DNA of 64,000 bases from Tenodera sinensis (lineage: Eukaryota > Arthropoda > Insecta > Mantodea > Mantidae), in contig CM060962.1 of NCBI GenBank assembly GCA_030765045.1, forward strand, positions 261,869,647 through 261,933,646. The letters are read 5' to 3'. The position numbers and the translations under genes were made by a program. The notes below the pieces were generated by a model, which saw nothing but the letters and a program-made list of their open reading frames with translations, did no database searches and was not told where the DNA came from. Positions 28,761 to 40,530 of the stretch are shown here, piece after piece; the stretch's first letter is position 1, and every line of letters starts with the position of its first letter.

Positions 28761-30289
28761 TGCATAGTAAGAGTGTAAACACCAACTGTAATTAAAGGTG
28801 ACCTGACACTTCATGCCTCATTTTAAATTTTTGGGCAATTAACAATTCGCACGGACTTTCTCATGCCCCTTCTTTGTAATTCACGTCTGCTACTGCAAAT
28901 TCTATTTCAAATAATACTAAATCTCTGTTATTGCCTATATTATTATTCTCAGTCAATTTGATTCACAGCATCAAACAACATACACTCGACTCCTAAATTA
29001 TTCCTAAGCCAACGTAGAAGTTGAATTGGCAACATTGGGTTAGGTACCTGGATCCGAAGTGATAATGTGTAAGTTTATTAGAATTGTTTTTTGTTAATAA
29101 GTCATTCAAAATAATGAAAACATGCAGAAAACAGTGTGCAATACATGCATGTGACTGTAACTTGGTGTCATCTTTTCAAACTACATCTCGATTCTGTGTT
29201 AATGTACTTCCCCACACTCATACTGCAATACACCATTTGTTTGCCTCTAACATGTGTAATTGTGCAGGTACCTTTCATTATTACAGAGAGAGCAGGACTT
29301 ACAGGATTTTCTGTGGCACTAGACCACGCCCAGAACAGCTCCCGTAGAAGAAAAACTTCACCACCGTGTCCTGCAACAAGATATGTTATATACAACATGC
29401 TCTAGCAATACACAAGGAAGCTGCTGCGCATCTACGGCACACCGCACCTGCGGCCCCAAGAACTTCTCCGAAAATCAGGATACTTCCAAGTGCCATCAGG
29501 GTAGCGTGTGGCTCAAATAACCGGGGAGGTGAACATAAGCCAGACTCTGAGGAATGCTGCTCGTGCCATTCAAAGTCCGAGTAGACACGTGTCCTCATGG
29601 AGCAGATCTGCACTGCAGTTCAGTCCAAGTAAGAACCACTGTTTACAATCACTCGCCTCTCACCAAGGCAGGGAATTTGTGGCAGACAAAACAGCGTCTG
29701 CCATTCATTCCTCCAACTGCTCCATCATCATTTTTCTTTTTGTCTATTTCACCCTCATTTCATACAATCTTCGTCTTCATTCTCATACCAGCCTACGGGG
29801 CGATTCCCGGTTCATGCTTCGCTGAGCCAATGTTCGCCTGCTTCTCGACAGGCCCCTCACCCCAGGTGCTCTCCAGCAAGCTCTGGGGAGAGTAAGTCAT
29901 ACATCAAGCAGCAAAACTATTCAATAAACGTGCACCTCATTTTCAACATTTTTGCAGTATGAACCTTAGACACACCACTATAGGATCGCTGAAATAGAAT
30001 TCACTGGGTGCACTAAAACCGAGAAGGTATTCAGAAAAGCAGAAGTTGCCAGATGATGCCCATGTATTTTTGAATGGGCTCTGAGCTGTCCTGTGTATCA
30101 TAAATATGGGTAGTCAGGGTATTGTACCTGTGTCTAATTAGCAATCCCCTGCCCACGCCTTGTTCCCTTGGGATTTTCTCTGTTGTGGAAAATAGTAGGT
30201 TCCTAACAGGAAGAATAAATTCTTCTCAATGTTCATTGGACGCTGTATGAAGATTTTATTCAACAGTCCCAAACAAATAGATTCCTCCG
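28761..30289. other. No gene supported
   Basis: Several overlapping ORFs of 70-113 codons lie at 29080-29900. They have no recognisable domain and the strands conflict. An AATAAA at about 29921 could be chance. This is the longest stretch in the left half with no transposable-element signature. Confidence 0.35.
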
Positions 30290-30400
30290 TGACTGAGCTG
30301 TTAGCAAGCTGAATTCTCATGGAGAGGTACCGGGTTCAATTCCCGGTGACCGCCCACTGTGGTTCATGGATTTTTTCGTTTCCTCATGTCAGTAGGGTAA
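30290..30400 (+). mobile_element. tRNA-like SINE head
   Basis: A perfect B-box match GTTCAATTC (30334-30342) lies within CCGGGTTCAATTCCCGG, with a weak A-box-like GTGACTGAGCTG upstream near 30290-30301. A short downstream body ends near CTCATGTCAGTAGG, a segment also found in the SINE at 50800. Confidence 0.5.
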
Positions 30401-30482
30401 TGCTGATGTTTTTTTAATCACATTGTTCCTGTCTCTCATTTTCTGTATCCGTAATTTCCTTCATTGTCACCTATTTTAGAAC

Positions 30483-31196
30483 TGCATGATACTGAGACAG
30501 AATATTAAAAGACCCCAAAAGAAAATTGTTTATGTGAATATTTGTTAAGAGTGTAATTTGTTTTTGATGTTGGTATGAGTTGGTTAAATGACGAAAACGT
30601 GTTACTAATGTTCATTGTTATAAACAATTAAGTTTGTTGAAAGACGTCATAAATATGTCCATATTTAATTTTAATATATATGTATAAATAAAAGTATTAT
30701 ATGTGTTCAATATTGAAAGCGAAGGGAAAATGGCTAAGGATCGCTTCCCTAACAATGCGGGAACTATTTGATGAACGCATACGCGGATGTACATATGGCA
30801 GTCGGAATCTTAGACTCGCAACCAAAAAGAAATTATTATTAGCGTCTATGTGTTTTGTGTAGGTGGACGTATTTTTATGTGTACGCCTCATAAAATAGTG
30901 AAAGTAAATTTACTAAGTGTTTAAAGACCGTTAATTTGTGTAAAATAAGTGAAACATTAGCTAACTTTAATAAGTTAGTTAATACGAAGTGCGCGATTAA
31001 ATAAAAGGACGTAAAATAGACGAAGTGTAAAGTGATAGAAAACACTTTTAGCGAAATATCGCTAAATTTTCAGGCAATAAATTTCGGCGATGCTAGGGAA
31101 GTCGATCCACTGAAATAAAAGACTTTCTACTGTGATACGATTTAAATACTGTGAACAAGAAGGTGCAAATAAAATGTTTCACTAAAGTTAAACCCG
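30483..31196 (+). repeat. Penelope-associated terminal repeat, copy 1
   Basis: Shares ordered blocks with 35047-35614: GAGACAGAATATT, TTAAATGACGAAAACGTG, GGATCGCTTCCCTAAC, GTATTTTTATGTGTACGC, GACTTTCTACTGTGATA, GTGAACAAGAAGGTGC and TTAAACCCGAGTGTATG. About 700 bp, no ORF of note. It is opposite in orientation to the Penelope-like gene at 32400-36150. Confidence 0.65.
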
Positions 31197-31689
31197 AGTG
31201 TATGTACCACGACCCGAGATAACGAAAGAGTCAAAAGCTCATCACCATCACAACTTCGTAATACATAAAAACAGCACCAATACGACAACAGTGTTTGGCG
31301 TGTTGCACCTGGTCGGCAGAGATGCACTTTTTAGAGGTTTCTTTCTGGACTGCTCTGTTAAGACTCCAGGGGGTTAGGGACTTGTAGATGGGGTTGGGCA
31401 GCATGGAATGCATTCTGACTGGGAATGTTGGATATCCCATCCCAAATTGCATGCGACTTCTCTCAGGGTAGCGGCAGTAAAGCCCAAAATCCTACATGCA
31501 TTTGCTCTGTAGGTAGCTCATTAGCATAATGGAAACAACTACTTTCTAAGCAATGTTTATTCACATTGCATATTGATTCAAGTAACTTGCGACAGCACAT
31601 ACAAGAGAAAGTGACTAAATATCAGGTGTTTACATTCACCATCACCTTTATGGTGCATCACACACACAAAACTTCACTTCCTCTACCAA
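31197..31689. other. No gene seen
   Basis: No recognisable coding sequence. ORFs on minus at 31142-31452 have no motif. Confidence 0.35.
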
Positions 31690-31900
31690 CCATCTGGGAT
31701 GGTACATCCCGAGGAAGTTAGGGATTCAACTCCCATTGCATTTGATCCCCTCTTACCCCAGATCTTTAGGCGAATATTGGGGTGTATTGTATGCTGCCAC
31801 TGACACTTATTTCCTTTCATCTTCCAGGGTGGGGCCCTAATGACCAAGTTGTTGACGGGCCCTTAAACCCGACACACTCACTCACTCACTCACTCTTCCA
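31690..31900 (+). mobile_element. SINE with (ACTC)n tail
   Basis: The body includes GGTGGGGCCCTAATGACC and GTTGACGGGCCCTTAAACCC, followed by ACTC repeats. This is the longest copy here of the family whose tails are inserted at 4695 and 15755. Confidence 0.6.
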
Positions 31901-32399
31901 GGGTTCCAGTGACCAGCTGGTGGACATCCATACCTATGAGATGCACCCCTAAATCTCAGAGAAACACCCCCTTTCGCAGTATGGAAACATTATGATCCCG
32001 CTGTATTGTGCCTGACGCCATCAAATCTCACCATGTCCTCATGCTTTGTGCCTTTTCACAGAAGATTTAGTTAACAAAATAGGCCCAGCCTTGACTGCAG
32101 TGCTGAAAACCTAACCTGTACAAGGCCCGAGTATAAATTGGAGAGAAGAGAAACATCTTTGAAACTGAGTAAAGTGTAAATAAAAAAAACCCCATGAAAT
32201 ACACGTTTTAAGAGAAAACGTACTGTAACTGTCCAGAGAAAGTTTAATATATTTATATGAAAAATAAGCTTCTAGATTAAATAACGAAATAATGAAGCTA
32301 TTAACAGTGAAGCAATAAGAATCTAAAGTAAGAACACATTAGAAACTAAAAGCTTCACTTATCTTAGTAATATTGCAAGTTCTTTGGTGCTGACACATT
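31901..32399. other. No gene seen
   Basis: AT-rich, unassigned; possibly 3' flank of the Penelope-like element. Confidence 0.35.
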
Positions 32400-33772
32400 T
32401 TGAGTTGACTCCAACTCATTCTCAAAGCTATACAAATAAATTAGTTACCATAGCTACTGATGCTCATTTTAATCACCAATCTCTGAAAACAAAAACCTAT
32501 AAACACAATCTATTGGAGATATTTCAAAATTCATAATATGGTTCCTGTTTTTTAAAATAAATATCTTTTCTCAAACCAATAAATCTATAGATCTACTTAA
32601 TTGTTTTAATAATTTAACCTCTGGATTAATATCATGATTAAATGACCAAATGATCTGCCACAGGTGATTTATCAGTTTGTTTATATTTAATATTTTTAAA
32701 ATGCTCTTTTATTCTGGTTTCTAAATGATGTTTAGTTTTACCAATATAAACCTCATCACAATACAAACAGCTAAATTGACAAATGCCAGATTTTTTATAA
32801 TTTGGAATTTTATGTTTTTTAGAAAAATTTAATAAATTTTGTACATTAAATTTATTTTGAGGGAGTAAATTTATTCCACATTCTTTAAAAATTTTTGCAA
32901 ATTTTTTATTGGCTCACGGATGGTAAGTAAATTTTTTAAAAATACAATTATCTTTTATTTTTTTGGAGGGTAGAAACCTCTAACAGCCTTTTGATACTTG
33001 AATTTTTCCATCTTTTTATGTATAAGATCTGTATTAAAACCATTAATTACTGTTAATAATGTGTTTATATTCTGTGTCAAATTCTTCTTTATTAAGGGGT
33101 ATATTTATTAACTTATAAATTAAACTATTGAAAACAGCAATGTGCAAAAGGATTAAAACTTTTATTTTTTATGTAATTTTCAGTGAGTAGATTTTCTATA
33201 AATACCAAAATTCAATTTATTGTTATGTCTTTTAATTTTTAAGTCTAGGAACGGAAGGCATCCATTATTTTCGGTTCCCAAAGTGAATTGTATGGCTTTA
33301 TCCTGTAAACTTAAAAGTTTTAAAGCATTGTTTATCTGTTTTTAGGCACAACAGCAAAATTGTCATCCACATATCTATACCATATTTAAAAAATTAGAGG
33401 GAATGATTTTATAATTTGAGTTTCAAAAGAGCTCATGAAAAGATTAGTAAGAAATGGCGAAAGTGGACTACCCATTGCCAAGCCAGAAGTTTGTTGAAAA
33501 CAATTACCGTTAAAACTAAATAAATTTTGATCTAAACAAAGATTTATAAGTTTTATATAATCATCTATTAATTCTTTGTTTAATTCTAAAGAATTTAACC
33601 ATTTTTTTGAGAAAATCAAAAGCTTTTTTAGGAATATTAGGAAATAAAGCATTTACATCAAAAGAAACGAGTTTATCATTATCAGACAATATTATATTGC
33701 TAATCTTTTCTACTAATTCAAAAGAATTTTTAATACTTAAACATTCAAACTGATCAAAGGTACTGAATTTTT

Positions 33773-34687
33773 ACTTTCTCTACTGGTAAGTAGGGGAAGT
33801 ATTGTATTCCACCCAAAAACTTGATGTCGAGATTTCACTGGAAATATATGTTTTGAGACCCCCTGAATCCATAAAAAGCATTTTAACAAAGAGGTCCGTG
33901 TGTGTGTCTGTGTGTCAGTCTGTGTGTCAGTCTGTGTGTCAGTCTGTGTGCCAGTCTGTGTGTCAGTCTGTGTGTCTGTCAGTCTGTGGACAGCATAACT
34001 CAAAAACGAAAAGTAGCCTAAAAACCAAAGTTGGTATTTAAGTTTAATGTCTTTCAAGGATGCGACACGAAGATTTTGAAGAAAATAGCCCAACCCTAAA
34101 CTACCCTTTACATGGAAAATTTTTCGAAAATTTTGATTTTCTTGAAAATGGCTCTAACAATTTTCAATAAAATGTCATATGTTTGAGATATTTTTATGGC
34201 AAATGAAATACATATCTTGAATTTTCTGGCTATAGCCCCTGTAGTTGTATTTACTCTGGATGACTTTTGCATAACTGGTAAACCATTAGAGATAGAGCAA
34301 ATCATACTATACAAAATATATAGATCTTGCTAAAACACACAATTTATGTCTCAATGAATTTTCTTGTAGGGTTAATCATTTCGGAGATATTCCTTATTAT
34401 GTGTGTGAGTTTCAGAAAACTTAAAACTTTCGTGAAATGGATCATCGTTGTTCATTTTCTTATATGGTAAGTGTGCAAATAGAAGAGAATCTCAAAGCTT
34501 TAAAACATTTGACTACCGCTCAAAGCCTACTGTATTCTAATATTCCCCTTGTACCTACAAGGAAATAAGCAATAAGATAATTTGTACAAATGTTTATCTC
34601 AACTAAGATGAAGAAGATATAGGAATAAGAATTTGTACAAATAGTTTGTAGAAGAGTAGAGAAAGTCATGTGAGTGTAGCACATCAG
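33773..34687 (-). repeat. Family A repeat, full-length, inserted in Penelope RT
   Basis: A 915-bp copy from ACTTTCTCTACTGG to CACATCAG, flanked by ATTTTT on both sides (33767-33772 and 34688-34693). Counting one ATTTTT, the flanking Penelope sequence reads on in one frame, so this is a clean insertion with a 6-bp duplication. A GTCTGTGT tract lies at about 33898-33990. Confidence 0.85.
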
Positions 34688-34870
34688 ATTTTTTATTTAA
34701 CCATTTCACTAAATTATACGTAGGTGAATTTATACAATTTATAATTGGTCTCATTTTATTTCCTGGTTTATGAATTTTAGGAAGTGCATACAATCTGTGT
34801 AAAACTGGATTATTAACTTTTAAAATACTTTTTTCTTTGTTAGGTATCATTTTCACTTCATTGAGAATTT

Positions 34871-35046
34871 TATTAAAAGTTTTTTTTTTTTTTTAAATTT
34901 ATTTCTTTTTTGAAGTCGCTTCAACATAAAAGTCATATCGCGACTAAACATTGAGGAAAAAAAGGAGGAAACAAATCATGAAGTTTACATTGAATTTAAA
35001 CATTAACTTTGCATATTAAAAGTTGAAATGCATGATTTTAAAGGAT
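34871..35046 (-). other. Insert end with poly(T) and SINE-like sequence
   Basis: A 14-15 base T run at about 34880-34895 followed by GAAGTCGCTTCAACATAAAAG, TCATATCGCGAC and a short A/G-rich run. On minus this looks like the A-tailed end of a retrotransposed insert. The element was not identified. Confidence 0.35.
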
Positions 35047-35614
35047 TGAGACAGAATATTGGAGGACCCCAAAAGAGGGTCGTTTATGTAAATGTTTGTT
35101 GAAAGTGTAATTCGTTTTTTGGTGTTGGTATGAGATAGTTAAATGACGAAAACGTGTTGATAAGGTTCATTGTTACGAAAAACTAAGTTTGCACAAAGGC
35201 GTCATAAATCTTTCCATATTTGATTTTGATATGTGTGTGTAAATATTAGAATTGTTTGTGTTCCATAATAAAAGTAGGAGACGATGATTGGGATCGCTTC
35301 CCTAACGAGAAAGAACTATTTGCGCGGATGAATATGAAAAAGGCGGTGTGTCGCGTCAAAACGACGCCAAAAAACAGTTCACTAGCGTGTGTATCTCCAA
35401 GGTGGATGGGCGTATTTTTATGTGTACGCGTCATGAAATAGTAAAAGTGAATTTACTAAGTGATTAGAGACCTTTAATTAAATTTTGGCGATGTTAGGGA
35501 AGTTGATCCAAAAATAAGACTTTCTACTGTGATATGATTTAAAAATTGTGAACAAGAAGGTGCAAATAAAATGTTTGACTAAAGTTAAACCCGAGTGTAT
35601 GTTCATTCCATCCG
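35047..35614 (+). repeat. Penelope-associated terminal repeat, copy 2
   Basis: Matches copy 1 block by block but lacks about 150 bp found in copy 1 near 30930-31070. It sits inside the Penelope-like gene in inverse orientation to it. Confidence 0.65.
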
Positions 35615-36239
35615 TTACCAAGCCCTGAGATCAAAAAGATCTCATTAGCTAAAAGACACAGCGTCTTTAATAATCGCAAACACAGCACCAGGATCATTAT
35701 CAATATTTAAGTAATCTTCACTTTCAAGGAGAAGTTCTCTATTAATATAATCAGATTGATCTAAAATTACAATTTTATTGCCTTTGTCAGCTTTAGTATA
35801 AATTATGTCTCTTTCATTCAATGATTTAATAATCTGATTATTATGATTACTCTTAGGATGATTTTTATTTATACCTTTCAAAATTTTAGTGCATTTCATT
35901 TTAACCAAAGATTTATTAATTTCATTTAAATCTTGACTGGCAATTTTGATATATGCGACAAAATCGTCTGTGTTTTTTGAAAAATTTATGCAAGTTTATC
36001 AATTGACTCACCTTTTAAATTAAAACATTTATTAAACTTAATTATTTTGAAGCATTTGTTCCTAGCTACAGTTGCCATTTTAAGTATGATGGATAATAAT
36101 TTAGAATTTAATAGATATTTGTTTAATTTAAATTTATATGGACTAAACATGAAATTAAATCATATTTAAAATTACAAGAGAAGAAAAGACATACTCTTGC
36201 AGACATTAGGTTTTTGAATATTTGTTCAGGGTACAGGGT

Positions 36240-36610
36240 GAAATCAATTGTGAACTTGGGTTAAATTTTTGTGAAATAGTTTATTTGCACTTCTTGTTCA
36301 CAGTATTTAAATCACATCACAGTAGCACATCCTTTATTTCAGTGGATTGACTTCCTTAGCATTGCCGAGATTTAATGTCTGAAAATTTAGTGATATTTCA
36401 CTAAACACATTCTTTATCACTTTATACTTCGTCTATCTTATGTCCTTTCATTTAATTATGCCCTTCGTGTTAACTTAAATGTTAAAGTTAATTAATGTTT
36501 CACTTATTTTCTTCTAATTAACGGTCTTTAAACACATAGTCACTTTACTTTCACTATTTTATGACGCGCACATATAAAAATGCGTCCACAATGTACCAAT
36601 GCTATCAGCG
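36240..36610 (-). repeat. Penelope-associated terminal repeat, copy 3
   Basis: The complement contains the right-hand part of copies 1 and 2 (TTTACTAAG-like, ACGAAGTATAAAGTGA, TTTAGTGAAATATCAC and GTGAACAAGAAGTGC blocks). It lies just upstream of the Penelope-like gene and in its orientation, as a 5' terminal repeat would. Confidence 0.6.
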
Positions 36611-37559
36611 AAGAGAAGGACTTATCTTGCCACATCTTTTGAGTTACATATGTGCACGTATCCATGTGCATATTTGCTCATTTAGTAATGTCATTCTATG
36701 ATGTCACTTTCTGCATACTTTTATAATCCCGAAAATGCTAAGAAAGTGATTTTAAACTAACCTTTTAACATTTTTGGCATTAAATATTTGAAATAACAAT
36801 CATAACGTAGATAAATAAGCAATATTCTCAACAATTGAAAAATGATGTAACACAAAGTTAATTACAAATATGAAATAACTCAAATTCACAATGTATTTAA
36901 TTTAATAAATTTAATTAAATAATACTACATAAAATGCCTAAGTTATTTTCATGTCAGTAGCACTGTTTACTAAGCAATTCTTCAGTCAGTACGTTTAACA
37001 TACATCATAGTGTTTTGATATTTCTGCTTGCTCGTATAATAAAGCACACCCTTAACATTATAACCTTTCAGTCACCCATGTGTTTGAATTTGATCAATAA
37101 TATTTGGTGATGCCTTGGATATTGACAATCCAACATTCTATATCCTATGATATACTTGCAAGGATGCTACTTCATAGGTATTACATGGTACTCATACAAT
37201 CAGTATGCAGTGATTAATAGACAACATTACCCAGTTGTGGCTTTAATAAATGGACATTTATAAATAAACTATGTCCTTAAAAAGTGTCTATTGTGTTCTG
37301 AGTTTAGCTTGTTTTGAGGTTAACTATTTTTTTCATTCCCACTGCATTGGTTAGTACTCGATAACACATTCACTTAGTAATTTTAGTATGTTGTGATGAC
37401 AATGCTGATTTGATCTTAAACAACACAAGTAAGGAAGTACTTCTTTTACAGGAATAATCTTTATAAATCCAGATTATGAGATTACGAGTTTCATCACATA
37501 AATTCATAACGGCTCACAAGATTAATTTGTAAGCATGTAATATAGAAGATCTCTGTTTT
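36611..37559. other. No gene seen
   Basis: AT-rich. No recognisable coding sequence or repeat. Confidence 0.35.
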
Positions 37560-38300
37560 TAGTTCATCATGTAAAGTGCGTTTGTTGGTACTTTATTTTG
37601 GAAATCTGTTAATGTGTGTTTTGGTGGAGTATCCACACACCAGTGCTGCATAGATAAATATGGGATGAATGAGTGTTTTGTAGTGTCAGTCCCATCTTGA
37701 TGTCCCAGTTGATTATTCAAGTTATGTGAGGGTACAGTTTGGCCAATTGGCCAGTGGCTTTTTCTCTGATTTGTCTTATGTGGTCGTTCCATGTATGTTA
37801 GTTCCTGATCCAATTTGAATGGTAACCATGTTACACTCGGGGTCCAGTTTGTTGTTTCCAAATTGGATGAGTAGTTGCATGTTGTCCTAGGAGTCTATGG
37901 TATAAAAATTATTGCTTGGCTCTTAGGAGCTTTACTTTGATGTGCCAGTATGTGAGTCATTTCTCTAGTGCATTGAGGACGTTCAAGAGGAGGGTGTGAA
38001 TTAATTGGGATTTGAATGATTGTGTCATTATTACAGTATTATCTACATGTGCATATAATTAGCTGTATGTGGTTTTTGTCACTTGTTTAAAGGTTCAACA
38101 GCACTGGTTCTAATATGCTTCTTTTCAGAACGCCCACTTTGGTAGGTCTGACGGAGAACTGGCAAATTGCAATTTCCTGTCTTTCAAGTAGTTTGCAGCA
38201 AATTGTATTAGTGAGTTAGAAATGGCTAGGCCTGCAGGCCATACTATGTTGAAAACCCTCTACACATTTAGTAATAATGCTCCGATTGACATTTGTATTT
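37560..38300 (-). pseudogene. Jockey-type LINE reverse transcriptase relic
   Basis: On minus, a degraded motif C (HVDNTVIMTQSF, about 38055) precedes a WHIKV segment. Further on, after frameshifts, come WNDHIRQIREKATGQLAK (about 37780) and TLIHPIFIYAALVCGYST (about 37670), the typical thumb region of Jockey-clade ORF2. Multiple stops and frameshifts. Only the distal third of RT is recognisable. Confidence 0.7.
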
Positions 38301-38599
38301 TCAATTCGCAGGTGATAATCTCCTAATTTTGGTTAGGACATAGTTGTAGATTATCCCTTTCTGTGTGTGCTGTGAAGTGCAGACAACAGGGTGCTTCATT
38401 CAATGTCAGTGTTCCTGGTATATAGAGAGTGATGGTACACACTTTGTCTGCGAGAGTTGGAGTGTGGTGTCACATTACTACTGTGTCTCCATATTAGACA
38501 TTTATTTATCAATAAAACTTTTTAAAAATTTCACCATTAAATTCAACTTGTATTTTGTCTTCTTTTTACAAGTTCAGTTACTATGCTTATAATAGAGGT

Positions 38600-38900
38600 T
38601 TTTGGGATTGTGCAACATTTACATAAAGAGACCGCAGCAAAAAGGTGGAAAAGTGTTATTTCAAATAACCTTATATGCATATGTATTTTTCACCTTGAAA
38701 CACTCTAGCATACAATTTAACAAGGAGAAAATTCTTATTTTGAGTGAGTAGAACGAATGAAAATGTAATTTCCTGATTTTTAGTTATATCAGCTTTATAA
38801 TTTTTTAAGCATTACACCGATTTTTCTATTTTTTAACATATGATGTTGCAAAAATTGTTTTATCTGCACTTGATAGAGCACATTTTTTGTGTAATCCCTG
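38600..38900 (-). repeat. Dispersed repeat C, inverted copy
   Basis: The complement matches 6057-6310 over AATGCTT..., TTTTCATTCGTTCTAC, CTCCTTGTTAAATTGTATGC and GTTTCAAGGTGAAAA. Its other end matches 27700-27770. Confidence 0.5.
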
Positions 38901-39677
38901 AAATTATTTTGACAATGGATTTTGATCTGATGAACATGCCCAAATCAGCAATTATTAGTGTTTTGCTAAACTTCCTCATTAATATCTGAGCTTTTACTTG
39001 TAAGTGTCATTATTGTAAGTGTTAATCATCAGTTTGTTATTTGTGTTATTAGCCATAAAATTGTGAAGAATATATATCTTTCTACTGCATACTTACAGTA
39101 AGTTGTTAGTAGTTCAACATGTGAACTTAGGATAACGTTGAAGGCATTTTGGTCAAAACGCTAATGAATGGCAGTGCAGCAATTTGCATCATGAATGTAG
39201 TTATGTAGAGAGCTTATACCAAAATACATAGATCACTTCGATGAGCTTTGGAAAGAACTTGGTCCATTGGTCATTCAAAACTTCTGTGCAACTACCCACC
39301 TCTTTCACTGTGAAATTGTGTGGTGCTGCTTTCTACAATCAGTCTCTGTTAATTAATCCACTAATTTCATTGACCTCATCTTTAGCATACTAAAATTGTG
39401 ATCACAAGGGGGTAAACTATGGAATGAGTATTTCTGGGTAAGTTAATCCCAGAAGCAACCTGGAAAGAGGCTGATTTGCATTCCATCCAGTACAATACTT
39501 GTCACTGTACAACCAAGCTTCTTCAATATAAAGAGAGGCACATACGTAATTTTTTAAGTGTGATACAAAAATAGACTTTTTGTAGGCCTTACTTGGCTTC
39601 CCTCAGGGTGTAAACAAAACACACCTTTGGTTCTCTTTATATCATGTGTACAAAACAAGTTAACTATCCCAGATTAA
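38901..39677. other. No gene seen
   Basis: No recognisable features. Confidence 0.35.
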
Positions 39678-40530
39678 AAAATCTGATGTGTTGCACTCAT
39701 ACCACTTTCTCTACTCTTACACTAACCATTCTTACATACTCTTATTCTTATATCTTCTTCATGTTAGTTGACCAAACATTTGCAGTAATGATCTTATTGT
39801 TTATCTTCTTGTAGGTACAAGGAGAATATGTGAATACAGTAGACTTTGATGGTCAAATCTTTTAAAGCTTTCAAATATCATTCGCTTTGCATGGTTAGCA
39901 TATAAAAAAATGAATAACAATGTTCCATTTGACAGAAGTTTAGGTTCTCCAAAACTCACACAAATAACAAGGAATATCTCCGAAATGGTTCACTCTACAA
40001 AAAAATTTATTTGGACATAAATTGTGTGTTTTAGCGAGATCTACATTTTTTGTATAGTAAGATTTGGTCTATCTCTTAGAGTTTACCAGTTATGCAAAAG
40101 TCATCCAGAGTAAATAGGACTACATGGACTAGCCAGAAAATTCAAGTTATACATTTCATTTGCCATAAAAGTATCTCAAACATATGGCATTTTAATTAAA
40201 ATTGTTATAGCAATTTACAAGAAAATCAAAATGTTCGAAGATTTTCCATATAAAGGATAGTTGAGGGTGGAGCAATTTTCTTCAAAATCTTTGTACTGCT
40301 TGAAACACACTAAATTTAAATGCGAACTTTAGTTTTTAACCGAGTTTTCGCTTTTGAGTTATGGTGTTCACAATGTGACAGACACAGATACAAAGGCGCA
40401 CGCATGCACGCACACACAGACCTTTTTCTAAACAAATTTTTTGTTGTTCAGGGGGCCTCAAAACATATATTTCGGGTGAAATCTCGATATCAAATTTTTG
40501 GGTGGAATACAATGCTTCCTCTACTTTACT
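39678..40530 (+). repeat. Family A repeat, near full-length copy
   Basis: Starts AAAAAATCTGATGTGTTGC, carries the CTTTCTCTACTC block, and runs to GGGTGGAATACAATGCTTCC. The right end has decayed (CTACTTTACTATAC instead of the usual AGTAGAGAAAGT). The GACA tract is short. Confidence 0.75.

Larger units (their letters stand above)
32400..36150 (-). pseudogene. Penelope-like element ORF (RT + GIY-YIG), decayed and interrupted
   Basis: Three blocks on minus. Block 1, about 36150-35690, is N-terminal (KCTKILKGINKNHPK, YTKADKGNKIVILD). Block 2, 34870-34694, carries the Penelope RT signature LPKIHKPGNKMRPI with INSPTYNLVKWLN. Block 3, 33772-32500, has FDVNALFPNIP, the RT motif GLAMGSPLSP and a degraded YVDDNFAVV, and then after many stops a GIY-YIG endonuclease-like segment GICQFSCLYCDEVYIGKT near 32790-32740. 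That RT plus GIY-YIG combination is diagnostic of Penelope-like elements. It is interrupted by family A (33773-34687) and by a terminal-repeat insert (about 34880-35690). Numerous frameshifts mean no protein is made. Confidence 0.8.

Noticed and set aside
29080..29900. Cluster of 70-113 codon ORFs suggesting a host gene
   Set aside because: Strands conflict, no domain is recognisable, and there is no consistent splice pattern. AATAAA alone is weak evidence.
38365..38592. 75-codon plus ORF with a hydrophobic C-terminus
   Set aside because: No homology, start context or neighbours to support it; AT-rich chance ORF.
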